Notes: generated by a model from the sequence alone, not told the origin. A stretch of 64,000 nt of DNA from Pseudomonadota bacterium (GCA_039033415.1 JBCCCR010000001.1:344718-408717), one strand, 5' to 3'; positions 42,719 to 54,615 are shown, counted from the first letter of the stretch. Numbers and translations are program-made.

Positions 42719-44592
42719 TGCGCGGCGATCTCTTCGGTGCCGTGCCCCAGGTGGGCGTCGATCAGCTGCCGCGCGATGGGTGCGGCGACTGTCGATCCGC
42801 CGCCGCCGTGCTCCACCACCACCGCCAGAGCGATACTGGGCTGATCAGCGGGGGCGAAAGCGACAAACAGCGCGTGGTCTCGAAGGTGGCGCGGCACCTC
42901 GTCCTCCACATATTCCTCGTCCTGGGCGAGCCCAAAGACCTGGGCTGTGCCGCTTTTGCCGGCCATGACAAACGGCGGCTTGTCCGCGGCGATCGCCCGA
43001 GCGGATCCGCGTTTGCCGTGCACCACCGCGATCATGCCGTCGATCACGGCCTCGATATGGTCGGCACGGGCGGCACTGATGCGGGTGACCGGGCGGGCCA
43101 CCGGCTGGTCGGCGTCACCGGCCGCAGGCTCGAAACCGACATGGCGCACCAGGTGCGGCTGCCCGCTTTCGCCGCGGGCGGCGAGGACTGCGGACGCGTG
43201 AGCCAGCTGCAGCGGGGTCGTCACGTTGAAACCCTGGCCGATGCCGGCGATGACCGTCTCGCCGGGGTACCACGGTTCGCCCATGGTCGCCCGCTTCCAG
43301 GCGCGCGACGGCAGGATGCCTTTCGCTTCGCCGTTCAGGTCGATGCCCGTCGGCCGGCCGAAGCCAAACTGATCGAGATAGGCGTGGATCGCATCGATGC
43401 CCATCTTCGATGCGAGATCGAAGAAGAACACGTTGACCGATTCCTCGAGCGCTTTGACAACGTCCACCTCGCCGTGCCCGCCCCGTTTCCAGTCGCGATA
43501 GCGGCGGGGTTGGCCCGGGAGCTGGAAATACCCCCGCGACATCATGGTGGTATCCAGCTCGATGATGCCGTTCTCCAGCCCCGCGAGCGCCATGTAGGGT
43601 TTGATGGTGGAGCCGGGTTCATAGCCGCCGCGCAGCGCGCGATTGAACAGCGGACGCCGGCTGGACTGGATCAGCGCCTGGTAGTCGGCCACCGACAGGC
43701 CGGCGACAAACGCGTTGGGGTCGTAGCCCGGCTGGCTGACCATGGCCAGCACCTCACCGCTACCGGGTTCAATCGCAACGATTGCGCCGGTGTAGTCGCC
43801 GAGCGACGCCATCGCCAGCTGCTGTAGCGTCGAGTCGATCGTCAGGTACAGATTGTGGCCGGGCTGGGCGGGCGCCTTGTCCAGCGAACGCAGGATTCGG
43901 CCCTGAACGTTGGTCTCAACCTTTTCGCGCCCCACCTCGCCGTGCAGCATGTTTTCATAAGCCTGCTCGAGGCCGATCTTGCCAATGTGGGACGTGGCGG
44001 CGTAGCGCCCGCTGTCCACGGACCGAAGATCGTCAGCATCCAGTTGTCCAACATAGCCAACCACGTGCGCCAGATTTTCGCCGAGCGGGTAAACGCGCGT
44101 CTGGTACGGCACGATGTCTACGCCAGGGAAGTGGTGTCGATCGACCGCAAAGCGAGCCACCTGAGCTTCATCCAGCCGCAGCTTGAGCGGGACGGCCTGG
44201 AAGGAGCGACGGGCCTTACGCAGCTTGTGAAAGCGCTGGATGTCGGCGTCAGAAATCTCCAGCAGCTCGCCCAGTTCGGCCAGCGTGGCGTCGAGCTCGG
44301 GCACCTGTTCCGGAATCAGCTCGAGGCGATAGGCCGGTCGGTTGTCCGCCAGAATCACGCCATTTCTGTCCATGATCAGGCCGCGATTCGGCGCCAGAGC
44401 GCGGTATTTGACCCGGTTGTCTTCGGCCCGAGTGATGAACTCATCGTGGCTAATGACCTGGAGATAAAAATAGCGGCCGCTCAACACGGCAAAAACGAGA
44501 CAGACGAGGAGAAAGCCCGTCTGGGCGCGGGCGCGGAATATGGCGGCCTCCCGGACCGCGTCGCGAACCGGTTTGCGGGCCGGTGCCTTCAT
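42715..44592 (-). CDS. mrdA: Penicillin-binding protein 2 (elongasome transpeptidase)
   Basis: 625 residues. An N-terminal membrane helix ('AQTGFLLVCLVFAVLSGRYF', about 23-43) is followed by the PBP dimerisation region ('ALAPNRGLIMDRNGVILADN') and the transpeptidase domain with STIK (328-331, catalytic Ser), SVN in 'EESVNVFFFD' and KSG in 'AGKSGTAQVFG'. It cross-links new wall with RodA. Coupled to mreD upstream and rodA downstream by 4-base overlaps. Confidence 0.96.
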   Translation of the reverse strand: MKAPARKPVRDAVREAAIFRARAQTGFLLVCLVFAVLSGRYFYLQVISHDEFITRAEDNRVKYRALAPNRGLIMDRNGVILADNRPAYRLELIPEQVPELDATLAELGELLEISDADIQRFHKLRKARRSFQAVPLKLRLDEAQVARFAVDRHHFPGVDIVPYQTRVYPLGENLAHVVGYVGQLDADDLRSVDSGRYAATSHIGKIGLEQAYENMLHGEVGREKVETNVQGRILRSLDKAPAQPGHNLYLTIDSTLQQLAMASLGDYTGAIVAIEPGSGEVLAMVSQPGYDPNAFVAGLSVADYQALIQSSRRPLFNRALRGGYEPGSTIKPYMALAGLENGIIELDTTMMSRGYFQLPGQPRRYRDWKRGGHGEVDVVKALEESVNVFFFDLASKMGIDAIHAYLDQFGFGRPTGIDLNGEAKGILPSRAWKRATMGEPWYPGETVIAGIGQGFNVTTPLQLAHASAVLAARGESGQPHLVRHVGFEPAAGDADQPVARPVTRISAARADHIEAVIDGMIAVVHGKRGSARAIAADKPPFVMAGKSGTAQVFGLAQDEEYVEDEVPRHLRDHALFVAFAPADQPSIALAVVVEHGGGGSTVAAPIARQLIDAHLGHGTEEIAAQ

Positions 44593-45074
44593 CGGGGCCG
44601 ATAGCGCTGGCGCAGCCGATCCAGCAGCAGAAACATCCAGGGCCAGACCAGCACGGCGACCGGCGGCGCCAGCAGGATCTCAGAGCTGCTCACGCCCGAA
44701 CCGGAAAGGCTCTGGATCCAGGCGTATATGACCCGGTCGTTGAGCAGGATGGCGCCGACCGCCAGCGCCTGCTGCCACAGCGGAAAAAACCGCATCCGCA
44801 GGCGGAACTGCTGGACGATATAAACGATCACCACCAGGCTCAGCGCGTGCAGTCCGGCCATGGTGCCCGTCAGCAGATCCAGCAGCAGCCCGATGGCAAA
44901 GGCGCGCCCCAGGTTGATGACGCTCGGGTTTTCGATCGCCCAATAGATCACCGTCAGCCCCACCCAGTAGGGCCGAAACCAGGTCAGTCCGTCGGGTAGT
45001 GGCATGACGGTCAGCGCCATCGCCGCCAGGAAACTCAGCACCACCACCATCGTCGAGTCGCGCCGGCGGCTCAT
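44589..45074 (-). CDS. mreD: Rod-shape-determining protein MreD
   Basis: A 161-residue inner-membrane protein with about five hydrophobic helices and the MreD pattern 'PDGLTWFRPYWVGLTVIYWA' and 'AFAIGLLLDLLTGTMAGLHAL'. It is part of the MreBCD-RodA-PBP2 elongasome. Four-base overlaps join it to mreC and mrdA. Confidence 0.93.
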   Translation of the reverse strand: MSRRRDSTMVVVLSFLAAMALTVMPLPDGLTWFRPYWVGLTVIYWAIENPSVINLGRAFAIGLLLDLLTGTMAGLHALSLVVIVYIVQQFRLRMRFFPLWQQALAVGAILLNDRVIYAWIQSLSGSGVSSSEILLAPPVAVLVWPWMFLLLDRLRQRYRPR

Positions 45075-45991
45075 GGTGTGGGTGCCCCGTCGGCGATTTG
45101 CTCGGGCTCCTCGCCCGCCGGTGGCTCAGCGCCTGGCCAAACCAGCAGCACCTGCCGAGCACGATCCAGCTCCGCCAGCGGCGTGATGCTGACGGTGCGA
45201 AACGGCGCGCCGGGCTGATTTTCGATGCGGGAAACCGTGCCGACCGGAAAGCCGGTGGGAAATCGGTTGCCGAGGCCTGACGTCACGACCAGGTCTCCGG
45301 GCTCAATGTCAGCGCTGGCCGCCACGTCCCGCAGCTCCAGCCGGTCGATCTGCCCGGTGCCATACGCGATCGTGCGCATCCCGGTCCGGTTGATGCTGAC
45401 CGGAATCGCGTGGTTCGGATCGGAGATCAGTACGGCGTTGGCGCTGATGGCGCTGGTCAGCTCGATCTGACCCATGATGCCGCGCGCGTCAGCGACGGGC
45501 TGGCCCGCAAAAACGCCGTCGTTACTGCCGCGATCGACCACCATGCGGTGGGTGAACGGATCCAGATCAACATCCAGCAGCTCAGCCACCAGCACCCGAT
45601 CACCCAGGCGGGGCGAGGAGCCGAGCAGCTGACGCAGCCGCTGGTTCTCAGCCTCCAGGGCCGCAACGCGATTGATGCGGGACTGGCTGACCAGCCAGCG
45701 TTCTTCCAGTTCGCGTACGCGGCGGTCTCTCTCGCTGCGGTCGGCCAGCTGAGCGCTCAGCCAGCGGCCGCTCGCGCCGGGCCATTGCACCAGCTTCAGC
45801 ATGGGGTAGGTAAGGGCGGTGAGATGGCCTCGGACCTCCCGCAGGTAGCGACTGTGATGATCGGTCACCATCAGCGCCACGGCGAGCGCGGCATAGAGCG
45901 CAAGGCGCAGCGCGCCCGACGGTGACCCGCCGCTGGTGGTGTCGCTATTGTGGCCGCTTTCAACCAATGGAGACCTCGGTCGTTCCCTCAC
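45071..45991 (-). CDS. mreC: Rod-shape-determining protein MreC
   Basis: 306 residues starting at a GTG. A short cytoplasmic head, a membrane helix ('LRLALYAALAVALMVTDHHS'), a coiled coil ('RINRVAALEAENQRLRQLL') and a periplasmic beta-barrel core ('NDGVFAGQPVADARGIMGQI', 'SGLGNRFPTGFPVGTVSRIE') form the standard MreC layout. It links MreB to PBP2 and activates it. Gap to mreB is 134 bases, so a second promoter is possible there. Confidence 0.94.
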   Translation of the reverse strand: MRERPRSPLVESGHNSDTTSGGSPSGALRLALYAALAVALMVTDHHSRYLREVRGHLTALTYPMLKLVQWPGASGRWLSAQLADRSERDRRVRELEERWLVSQSRINRVAALEAENQRLRQLLGSSPRLGDRVLVAELLDVDLDPFTHRMVVDRGSNDGVFAGQPVADARGIMGQIELTSAISANAVLISDPNHAIPVSINRTGMRTIAYGTGQIDRLELRDVAASADIEPGDLVVTSGLGNRFPTGFPVGTVSRIENQPGAPFRTVSITPLAELDRARQVLLVWPGAEPPAGEEPEQIADGAPTP

Positions 45992-46125
45992 ACGATCGGC
46001 TGCGTTAAGGGTTGCTTGAGCCGTCTAGCGGCTGGCTGAAATCGTCAGCTGATCAGGAGGTTACAGCTTACCATGAGGGCGATCTGTGAAGCGCGCCTCC
46101 CGCAGGGTCACAAATGTAATGAGTG

Positions 46126-47229
<1,104 letters not shown>

Positions 47230-47387
47230 CTAGCAAGCGCCACTCGCGGCTAGCAAGGTGTCAAAGAGAGGCATTGAAGCACATTTTGACGCCAAAAAAC
47301 GGGCCTTTTCCGGGCAATTGCCAATCGCGGAAGCCTTTACAGCACCTCGAATCCTGCTACATTCGAACGCTTTTGCCGGGGACTCAC

Positions 47388-47702
47388 GTGGCCACCGACT
47401 CAAAGGGTGATCAGGCCTCCATCGATCTGGAAACGGTTCGCAAGACCGCAAGGCTTGCGCGGCTGGAAGTTGACGAGGAACACCTCGCTTCGTATCAGGC
47501 GCATTTCGAGCGGTTGCTGGCGTTTGTCGCGGACGTGACCGAGGCGCCGATCGACGATGTCGAGCCGATGGCCCATCCGATGGACATGGCGCAGCGACTG
47601 CGGCCTGATGCGGTCACGGAGGCTGATCAGCGCGACCGGCTCCAGGCCTCCGCGCCGAGCGCCGAAGACGGCTTTTTCCTGGTTCCCCGGGTCATCGAGT
47701 GA
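47388..47702 (+). CDS. gatC: Glutamyl/aspartyl-tRNA amidotransferase subunit C
   Basis: 104 residues from a GTG at 47388, which directly follows 'ggggactcac'. It has 'VRKTARLARLEVDEEHLASY', 'VDVTEAP'-like segments and ends 'DGFFLVPRVIE', the GatC belt that wraps between GatA and GatB. The open frame upstream (from 47274) lacks family similarity. The complex amidates misacylated Glu-tRNA(Gln) or Asp-tRNA(Asn), so the organism may lack GlnRS or AsnRS. Confidence 0.92.
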   Translation: MATDSKGDQASIDLETVRKTARLARLEVDEEHLASYQAHFERLLAFVADVTEAPIDDVEPMAHPMDMAQRLRPDAVTEADQRDRLQASAPSAEDGFFLVPRVIE

Positions 47703-49153
47703 TGCTTCGCCAGTCGGTAACGCGCCTGCGTGAGGGGTTGCGTAAGGGGGAGTATTCGGCCCGGGAGCTTGTCGAGGCATCGCTAGCCAGCATCAACCAG
47801 CAGAACCCGACGCTGAACGCGCTTATCACGGTCACGCCGGAGAGCGCCCTCGCGGCAGCTGACGACGCCGACCGGCAGCTGGCGGCCGGAGATGCCCCCG
47901 ACCTGTGCGGCATCCCGCTGATCCACAAAGATAACTTCTGCACCGATGGTGTTTTGACCACCTGCGGCGCCCGGATGCTGGCCAACTTTGTGCCGGCTTA
48001 CGACGCCACCGTGACCCGCAACGCCGCGAGTCATGGCGCGATTACGGTCGGCAAGGCCAACATGGATGAATTTGCCATGGGCTCGTCGTCGGAGCATGGG
48101 CACTTTGGCGTCGTAAGAAACCCCTGGGACCACGAGCGGGTTCCGGGAGGCTCTTCCGGCGGGTCAGCAGCGGCGGTGGCCGCGGCCATGGCGCCCCTCG
48201 CCACAGCCAGCGACACCGGTGGATCGATTCGACAGCCGGCCGCATTTTGCGGGATCACGGGAATGAAACCGAGCTATGGCCGGGTGTCCCGCTATGGTTT
48301 GGTGGCTTACGCGTCGAGCCTGGACCAGGCCGGCGTCATGGGCGTCAGCGCCGAGGACTGCGCCTGGCTGCTAAGAGCGATCAGCGGCTTTGATCCGCTG
48401 GATTCCACCTGCGTGCAGCGTCCGGTCGAAGACTACCCCGCGCAGCTGGATGGCACGCTCAACGGGCTGAAGATCGGCCTGCCCAAACCTTATTGGGAGG
48501 GGCTGGAGCCTGCCGTAGCCGATGCCGTCCACGCCCAGGCGGACGAACTGGTGAAGCTGGGCGCGGAGCTGGTGGAGGTGGAGATGCCCAACGCCAGCCT
48601 GGCGGTGTCCACTTATTACTTGATCGCGCAGGCCGAGTGCTCCTCCAACCTGTCGCGCTATGACGGCGTGCGCTTCGGACACCGCTGCGAAGATCCCAAA
48701 GACCTACAGGATCTCTACCGCCGTTCCCGCGGCGAGGGGTTTTGTGAGGAAACGCAGCGCCGAATCCTGGTTGGCACCTTTGCGCTGTCGTCGGGCTATA
48801 TCGATGCCTACTACGGCAAAGCTATGCGGGCCCGGCGGCTGATCAGCGATGATTTCACCGCCGCTTTTGAGCACTGCGACCTTATGCTGTCGCCGACCGC
48901 CCCCAGCGCAGCGTTTAAGATCGGTGAGAAAGAGACCGACCCCATCGCCATGTACCTGGCGGACGTGAACACGGTGGCCGTGAACCTGGCCGGACTGCCC
49001 GCGCTGTCGACGCCCGGCCCGCAGGTCAGCGGCCTGCCGGTGGGCGGCCAGCTCATCGGACCCTATTTCAGCGAAGCCCGTCTACTGATGGTGGCTCATC
49101 AGCTTCAGCAAGCCACCGACTGGCACCTGCAGGTACCGGAGGCGGCGGCATGA
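47702..49153 (+). CDS. gatA: Glutamyl/aspartyl-tRNA amidotransferase subunit A
   Basis: 483 residues from the ATG at 47702, overlapping the gatC stop by one base. Amidase-signature residues are the Lys in '[12 protein letters not shown]' and the serines in '[17 protein letters not shown]' and '[14 protein letters not shown]', forming the Ser-cisSer-Lys triad that frees ammonia from glutamine. It passes ammonia through a tunnel to GatB. Confidence 0.96.
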   Translation: MLRQSVTRLREGLRKGEYSARELVEASLASINQQNPTLNALITVTPESALAAADDADRQLAAGDAPDLCGIPLIHKDNFCTDGVLTTCGARMLANFVPAYDATVTRNAASHGAITVGKANMDEFAMGSSSEHGHFGVVRNPWDHERVPGGSSGGSAAAVAAAMAPLATASDTGGSIRQPAAFCGITGMKPSYGRVSRYGLVAYASSLDQAGVMGVSAEDCAWLLRAISGFDPLDSTCVQRPVEDYPAQLDGTLNGLKIGLPKPYWEGLEPAVADAVHAQADELVKLGAELVEVEMPNASLAVSTYYLIAQAECSSNLSRYDGVRFGHRCEDPKDLQDLYRRSRGEGFCEETQRRILVGTFALSSGYIDAYYGKAMRARRLISDDFTAAFEHCDLMLSPTAPSAAFKIGEKETDPIAMYLADVNTVAVNLAGLPALSTPGPQVSGLPVGGQLIGPYFSEARLLMVAHQLQQATDWHLQVPEAAA

Positions 49154-50595
49154 GCATCGATCAGTGGGAGGCGGTGATCGGGCTGGAGATTCACGTCCAG
49201 CTGAAAACCGAGAGCAAAATTTTCTCCGGGTCGAGCATCGCCTACGGAGCGGACCCCAACCGGCAGGCCAGCGCGATTGATCTCGGCATGCCGGGGACGC
49301 TACCCGTGCTCAACGCGGAGGCGGTGCGGATGGCGGTGGCCTTTGGGCTGTCGATCGGGGCGGAGATTGCGCCGAGCTGTGTCTTCGCCCGCAAAAACTA
49401 TTTCTATCCCGACCTGCCCAAGGGTTATCAGATCAGCCAGTACGAAGCACCGATTGTCGCCGGCGGGACGCTGGACATCGTGGCTGACAATGAAGCCCGC
49501 TCGATCCGCGTAACCCGGGCGCATCTTGAGGAGGACGCGGGCAAGTCGATTCATGACCTGTTTCGGGGCCACACCGCCATCGATCTCAATCGGGCCGGCA
49601 CGGCGCTGCTCGAGGTGGTCTCCGAGCCCGATATGCATACCCCTGCTGAAGCGGTGGCGTACATGAAAGCCATGCACACGCTGGTGCGGAGCCTGGATCT
49701 CTGTGACGGCAATCTGCAGGAAGGGTCGTTCCGCTGTGACGCCAACGTGTCGGTGCGCCCGAAAGGCAGCACCACGCTGGGCACCCGCGCTGAGATTAAG
49801 AATATGAACTCGTTCCGCTTCGTCGAGCGAGCCATCGATCACGAAATCCATCGTCAGGTGCATCGCCTCGAGTCTGGCAAGGCTGTTGTGCAAGAAACCC
49901 GGCTGTATGACTCCGACAAGAACGAGACGCGGTCCATGCGGAGCAAGGAAGAGGCGGAGGACTACCGCTACTTTCCTGACCCCGATCTGCTGCCCGTGAC
50001 TGTGGATGAGCTGCTCATCGACGAAATCCGGGTGCAGATGCCGGAGCTGCCGAAGGCGCGCCGGGCGCGCTATGAAAGTGAACTCAAGCTGGGCGCGGAG
50101 GAGGCGCTGCAGCTCACGGACGACCCGGAGCTGGTCGCCTATTTTGAAGCGACGCTGGAAGCCGGGACCGAGCTGCCGCCCAAGCGAGTTGCCAATTGGA
50201 TTCTGGGCGAACTGCAGGGCGCGCTGAATCGAGCGGATCTAACGATGGAAAACGCGCCGGTGTCACCGTCGCAGCTGGCTGAGCTGCTGGGCCGGATTGA
50301 AGACGGCACGCTGTCCGGCAAACTTGGCAAGCAGGTCTTTGAGGGGCTGTTCGCTGGCGAGGGTGAGGTGGACGCGATCATCGAAGCCCGCGGACTTCGC
50401 CAGATCAGCGACAGCAGCGCCATTGAGGCGGTGATCGATGAGGTGATCGCCTCCTCACCAGACCAGGTCGCTCAATACCGCGGCGGCGAGGCCAAAGTTT
50501 TTAACTATTTTGTTGGCCAGGTGATGAAGGCCACCCGCGGCCAGGCTAATCCGGGTCAGGTGCAGAAGACCTTAAAAGAGAAGCTGGACAGCTGA
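49150..50595 (+). CDS. gatB: Glutamyl/aspartyl-tRNA amidotransferase subunit B
   Basis: 481 residues. Family motifs: '[21 protein letters not shown]', broken here for length, then '[15 protein letters not shown]', '[10 protein letters not shown]', '[10 protein letters not shown]' and '[11 protein letters not shown]'. The C-terminal YqeY-like domain (about 330-481) binds the tRNA. It activates the misacylated carboxylate with ATP before amidation. Four-base overlap with gatA. Confidence 0.96.
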   Translation: MSIDQWEAVIGLEIHVQLKTESKIFSGSSIAYGADPNRQASAIDLGMPGTLPVLNAEAVRMAVAFGLSIGAEIAPSCVFARKNYFYPDLPKGYQISQYEAPIVAGGTLDIVADNEARSIRVTRAHLEEDAGKSIHDLFRGHTAIDLNRAGTALLEVVSEPDMHTPAEAVAYMKAMHTLVRSLDLCDGNLQEGSFRCDANVSVRPKGSTTLGTRAEIKNMNSFRFVERAIDHEIHRQVHRLESGKAVVQETRLYDSDKNETRSMRSKEEAEDYRYFPDPDLLPVTVDELLIDEIRVQMPELPKARRARYESELKLGAEEALQLTDDPELVAYFEATLEAGTELPPKRVANWILGELQGALNRADLTMENAPVSPSQLAELLGRIEDGTLSGKLGKQVFEGLFAGEGEVDAIIEARGLRQISDSSAIEAVIDEVIASSPDQVAQYRGGEAKVFNYFVGQVMKATRGQANPGQVQKTLKEKLDS

Positions 50596-50669
50596 TTGCG
50601 ATCACCGCAGCAGCTCGCTTCAAGCCCTAGTTCAATCGCTTAATTCGTTAACCACAGGAAATTCATCTT

Positions 50670-51605
50670 ATGGCAGCTCTTATCTGCGGGTCTCTCGCCT
50701 ACGACTCCATCATGGTGTTCGAGGACCAGTTCAAAAATCACATCCTGCCAGAGAAGGTGCACATGATCAGCGTATCGTTCCTGGTCCCGCAGATGCGCCG
50801 CGACTTCGGCGGCTGCGCCGGCAACATTGCGTATAACCTCAAGCTGCTGGGCGGGGAGCCGGTTCCGATGGCGGCCGTGGGCCAGGACTTCGGCGCGTAT
50901 CGTGACCACCTGGACGCGATGGGCATCAGTCGACTCCACGTCATGCAGGTGGATGAGTATTTCACCGCCCAGGCGTTCATCACGACCGACTTGGACGATA
51001 ACCAGATCACCGCGTTTCACCCGGGTGCCATGGCGGTCTCACACCGCAACCGCGTGACCGACGCCGACGGCATCAAGATCGGCATCGTGGCGCCGGACGG
51101 TCGGGACGCCATGATTCAGCACGCCACCGACTTTGCCGAAGCCGGCATCCCCTTCTTTTTTGATCCGGGCCAGGCCATGCCGCTGTTCGATGGAGAAGAC
51201 CTGCAGAACTTTGTGCGTCAGGCCAGCTGGGTCACGGTCAATGACTATGAAGCAGAGCTGGTGAAAGAGCGCACCGGGTGGAGCGACGCGGAGATCGCTG
51301 AGCAGGTCGAGGCCTATATCGTGACGAAGGGTGCTGAGGGTTCCGACATTCACGTCGACGGCAAGACCCTTCATATCCCGGCGGCGAAGCCGTCCAACAT
51401 CGCCAACCCGACTGGCTGCGGCGACGCCTACCGCGCGGGCCTACTGTACGGGCTTGAGCGAGGACTCGACTGGGAGAGCACGGGGCGCATTGCTTCCCTG
51501 ATGGGCGCCATCAAGATCGAGAACGAGAGCCCGCAGGGCCATCACTTCATCATGGATGACTTTCGTCAGCGCTATCAGGAGGCGTTTGGGGTCGCAATGC
51601 CGTAA
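50670..51605 (+). CDS. PfkB-family kinase, probable adenosine kinase
   Basis: 311 residues. PfkB signature 1 is 'RRDFGGCAGNIAYNLKLLGG' and signature 2, with the catalytic Asp, is 'NPTGCGDAYRAGLLYG'. The opening 'ALICGSLAYDSIM' matches the adenosine kinases of gammaproteobacteria. It would phosphorylate adenosine to AMP, though other sugars are possible for PfkB enzymes. It follows gatB by 74 bases. Confidence 0.87.
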   Translation: MAALICGSLAYDSIMVFEDQFKNHILPEKVHMISVSFLVPQMRRDFGGCAGNIAYNLKLLGGEPVPMAAVGQDFGAYRDHLDAMGISRLHVMQVDEYFTAQAFITTDLDDNQITAFHPGAMAVSHRNRVTDADGIKIGIVAPDGRDAMIQHATDFAEAGIPFFFDPGQAMPLFDGEDLQNFVRQASWVTVNDYEAELVKERTGWSDAEIAEQVEAYIVTKGAEGSDIHVDGKTLHIPAAKPSNIANPTGCGDAYRAGLLYGLERGLDWESTGRIASLMGAIKIENESPQGHHFIMDDFRQRYQEAFGVAMP

Positions 51606-51672
51606 TGGCTTGTGGGCGGCCGCCCAGTCCCGGCCGTTTTGCGAACCTCCGCGCCTTGGCTATGCTTAATGA

Positions 51673-54615
51673 ATGGCCTTATCTGGTGTACCCGCTCGAG
51701 CCGCGCGCCTGCTGCTAACGGCAGCAGGGTTTGGCCTATGCAGCGGGGCGATCGCCCAGGCAGATCTGATTGTCTCGAGCGGCGAGCCGAGCGTTGATCC
51801 GATGGTGGTGGCGCCCGGCGAGACAGTTCAGCTTTCACCGTGGACGGTTGCCAACGTCGGCCTGCTGCCGTCGGGCGGATTCTCCAACGGTTTCTATCTC
51901 TCCACGAACACCACCATTTCCACGAACGATGCGTTTCTGGATACCAACTCCAATCTTTCCCTGCCTTCGGGCGGAAGTTTTGAATGGGGCGGACCCACGC
52001 TAACGATTCCTGCCGACACGCCGGCGGGTGATTACTTTATCGGCATCCTGGTCGACCGTGCTGGCCAGGTGCCGGAGCTGAATGAGTCGAACAATTTTGT
52101 CAGTACGCCGTTGACCGTTGGGGCGATTGTCGACCCCGATCTGACCCTGTCGGCGCAGCCTCCCGGCATCAGCGTCACTGAAATTGGGCCCGGGCAAACC
52201 CTGACCTTCAGTCAGCTCAGCGTGGTCAACAACGGCGGTCCAACCGGCGTCAGCGGTTCGCTGGGTTATTACCTGTCGACAGACTCGGTCATCAGCGATC
52301 AGGACCAGTTCCTGGGGCGAAGGTCAGTGATTCCACTCGATCAGGGACAATCCACGACCATTTTTACGGCGGACGTCACGCTTCCCGCGGGCGTTCAGCC
52401 CGGCAACTATTGGCTGGGCGTGCTCGTCGACAATCTGGATGCACTGTCCGAGTCCAACGAGCTGAACAATCAGCTGGTGTTTGAGGTCACGGTTACGGGG
52501 AGCAGCGGCCTGAAGACCCTCGTAGCCAACACGAGCGCGTGCGAGAGCGGCGGGTCCCTGGCGCTGAGCCACTATCAACCGGTCGGCAGCAGCTTCGATG
52601 TGGCCAGCGCGACACGCTTTACGGTCGCCTCCGGCGAGGTGTGGCGCCCGGAACGAATCACCGCTTTCGGAAGCCAGAACTTCGCCGACAGCACAACAGA
52701 AGGTCGGGTTCGGTTTTATTCGAGCAAAACGGTTTCCTGTGGGCCAAGGTGTCTGGAGTCGCTTCCCGACGCGCTGCTCTGCGACCTTCCGGTAGACGTG
52801 TTGACCGATGACGTCCTGACCCTCGACCTTCCGCAGAGCCACAGCTGTGAGCTGGAGGACCTCGTCTGGATGTCGGTGCAGCAGGCGCGCTCTGACTGCA
52901 CGCTCGGGCTGTGCGAAACCTGGCGCTGGGATCAGGCGAATCTTGGCGGCGTGTTCTCTGCGCCCTGGGTCATCCGCGACGTTGGCGGCACATCGAGCAG
53001 CAATAGCTGCGACTCGGAATGGGGATCTCCGCAGAACTGTTTGACGGGGTCGCCCGATTCCAAGCGGGGGCTGTGTATGCGGATCGAGGGCACGATACCC
53101 GTTGTTGCCAACCGGCCGCCCGAGGCGGTTTTCGGGCAGCGGCTTCACAGCGCGCGGGTCGGTTCCCCATTCTCGCTGGATATCTCGTCTTATTTTACGG
53201 ATCCAGAAAACGACGCTTTGACCTATACCCAAACCGGATTGCCGCAGGGCCTGACTCTGGACACCTCGACGGGCGTGATATCGGGAACCCCGGCGGCCGC
53301 GCTGGGCAACACGTTCTACACGCTGGAGCTATCCGCGCAAGATCCTGGCGGTTTGTCCGACGAAGCATTCATCCATCTGCGAGTTTTGGCAGACTCGGCG
53401 CTGGAACTTGAGACGGCTGCCCCCGATACGCTCGTGCGCTGCACCACGGCACCGGTCGAGGGGTCGGGAGATCTTCTGCTGCCGCTTTCTTTTGATACCG
53501 CCGACCAGTGCCCTGATCCCGGCTCGCCGGCATGCCGGGTACCCGACCCGGAGGAGACGATCACGCTGGCAACGGTTTCGGTCAGCCTGGATCACCCAAC
53601 GATCGGTGATCTTGGCCTCGCGCTGGACTTCGCCGGCGGCGCGCTAGACTTGCTGCAGCCTAGCGACTGCAGTGCTGCGGATGCGCATGCCGTGTTCAGT
53701 GATCGTGCGCCCTGGCGCGCGGATCGACGCTGCAACGCAACTGGCGAAGCGAGTTTGTTGGGACCGCTGGCGCCAAGCCAACGGCTTGCCGCGCTGCGCA
53801 ACCGGCCCGTCACCGGATCCGGGCCGTTTTCGCTTGCGGTCGAAAACGCCAGCAGCGAGACCGCTCGAGTAAATCGGTGGTGCATGGCGGTGCAGGTGAA
53901 TCGTGACGGGCTGCCGGTGTATCCCCAGGCCGAGCTGCCGGGCTCTGCAGACATCGTGTCCATGGTTACGGAAAACAACGCTGCGAGGAGCGGGACGATC
54001 GCTTACCCCGGTGAGATCGATTGGTACCGGGTTGAGCAAAACGTGAACTGCATTCGCAACATCAACGTCAGCCTGCAGCCCAGCGATACGGCCCCGGTAC
54101 CCCAGCTGTTCCTTGAAAGTGGTCTAGTAGGGCTTGATCCCGGCTTCCCCGACGGCAGCTGCGTTGAGGCTCAGGCGCTGCCGAATTACACCCGCAACAG
54201 CAAAGGGTTCTTCTTTGTTCGGGTGCAGTCGTGTCCTGACGGTGGAGTAGGGCCCTATGAGCTGACCTTTGAGAAAACCGGATTCCTGTGTGAGGTCGCC
54301 GGTGGGCTTGGTATCGGTACGGTGGCGGGAACCGTGCGAGAGGCCGACAGCGGTTTGCCGTTGGGCGGCGCCTATCTGGAGCTGGAGAGCGGTGAAGCCG
54401 CCTTCTCCAGTCCGGCCGACGGCTCGTTCCGCCTGGGCGCCGCGCCGATTGCCAGCACATCACTAACGGTATTCTCTCCCGCCCATGCCCCGCTGCAGCT
54501 CACCGGTATTACGGTGATCGAGGGTGATACGACGGATATCGGGCAGCTGGATTTAGACGCAACCACCTTTCCAGCGCCAGTGGTCGACGGTGTGTTCGCT
54601 AGCGGGTTTGAGTGA
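51673..54615 (+). CDS. Large secreted multidomain protein (CARDB, Ig-like, P-domain, CarboxypepD-like) with GFE tail
   Basis: 980 residues, secreted by a signal peptide ('LLLTAAGFGLCSGAIAQA'). Two CARDB repeats (about 20-125 and 135-260, each closing with 'LNESNNF' or 'SNELNNQ'), a cysteine-rich region (about 265-470), a putative-Ig domain (about 480-570: 'GTPAAALGNTFYTLELSA'), a proprotein-convertase-type P domain (about 600-750), a pre-peptidase-like beta domain (about 760-865) and a carboxypeptidase-regulatory-like domain (about 885-965). It ends 'VVDGVFASGFE'. No protease or other catalytic site is visible; it is probably an adhesin-like or surface-exposed binding protein. Confidence 0.85.
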   Translation: MALSGVPARAARLLLTAAGFGLCSGAIAQADLIVSSGEPSVDPMVVAPGETVQLSPWTVANVGLLPSGGFSNGFYLSTNTTISTNDAFLDTNSNLSLPSGGSFEWGGPTLTIPADTPAGDYFIGILVDRAGQVPELNESNNFVSTPLTVGAIVDPDLTLSAQPPGISVTEIGPGQTLTFSQLSVVNNGGPTGVSGSLGYYLSTDSVISDQDQFLGRRSVIPLDQGQSTTIFTADVTLPAGVQPGNYWLGVLVDNLDALSESNELNNQLVFEVTVTGSSGLKTLVANTSACESGGSLALSHYQPVGSSFDVASATRFTVASGEVWRPERITAFGSQNFADSTTEGRVRFYSSKTVSCGPRCLESLPDALLCDLPVDVLTDDVLTLDLPQSHSCELEDLVWMSVQQARSDCTLGLCETWRWDQANLGGVFSAPWVIRDVGGTSSSNSCDSEWGSPQNCLTGSPDSKRGLCMRIEGTIPVVANRPPEAVFGQRLHSARVGSPFSLDISSYFTDPENDALTYTQTGLPQGLTLDTSTGVISGTPAAALGNTFYTLELSAQDPGGLSDEAFIHLRVLADSALELETAAPDTLVRCTTAPVEGSGDLLLPLSFDTADQCPDPGSPACRVPDPEETITLATVSVSLDHPTIGDLGLALDFAGGALDLLQPSDCSAADAHAVFSDRAPWRADRRCNATGEASLLGPLAPSQRLAALRNRPVTGSGPFSLAVENASSETARVNRWCMAVQVNRDGLPVYPQAELPGSADIVSMVTENNAARSGTIAYPGEIDWYRVEQNVNCIRNINVSLQPSDTAPVPQLFLESGLVGLDPGFPDGSCVEAQALPNYTRNSKGFFFVRVQSCPDGGVGPYELTFEKTGFLCEVAGGLGIGTVAGTVREADSGLPLGGAYLELESGEAAFSSPADGSFRLGAAPIASTSLTVFSPAHAPLQLTGITVIEGDTTDIGQLDLDATTFPAPVVDGVFASGFE

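Noticed and set aside
42742..43827. A 361-codon plus-strand frame
   Set aside because: Antisense to mrdA, which has complete transpeptidase motifs.
52324..53232. A 302-codon open frame on the minus strand
   Set aside because: Antisense to the multidomain secreted protein; no domain match.
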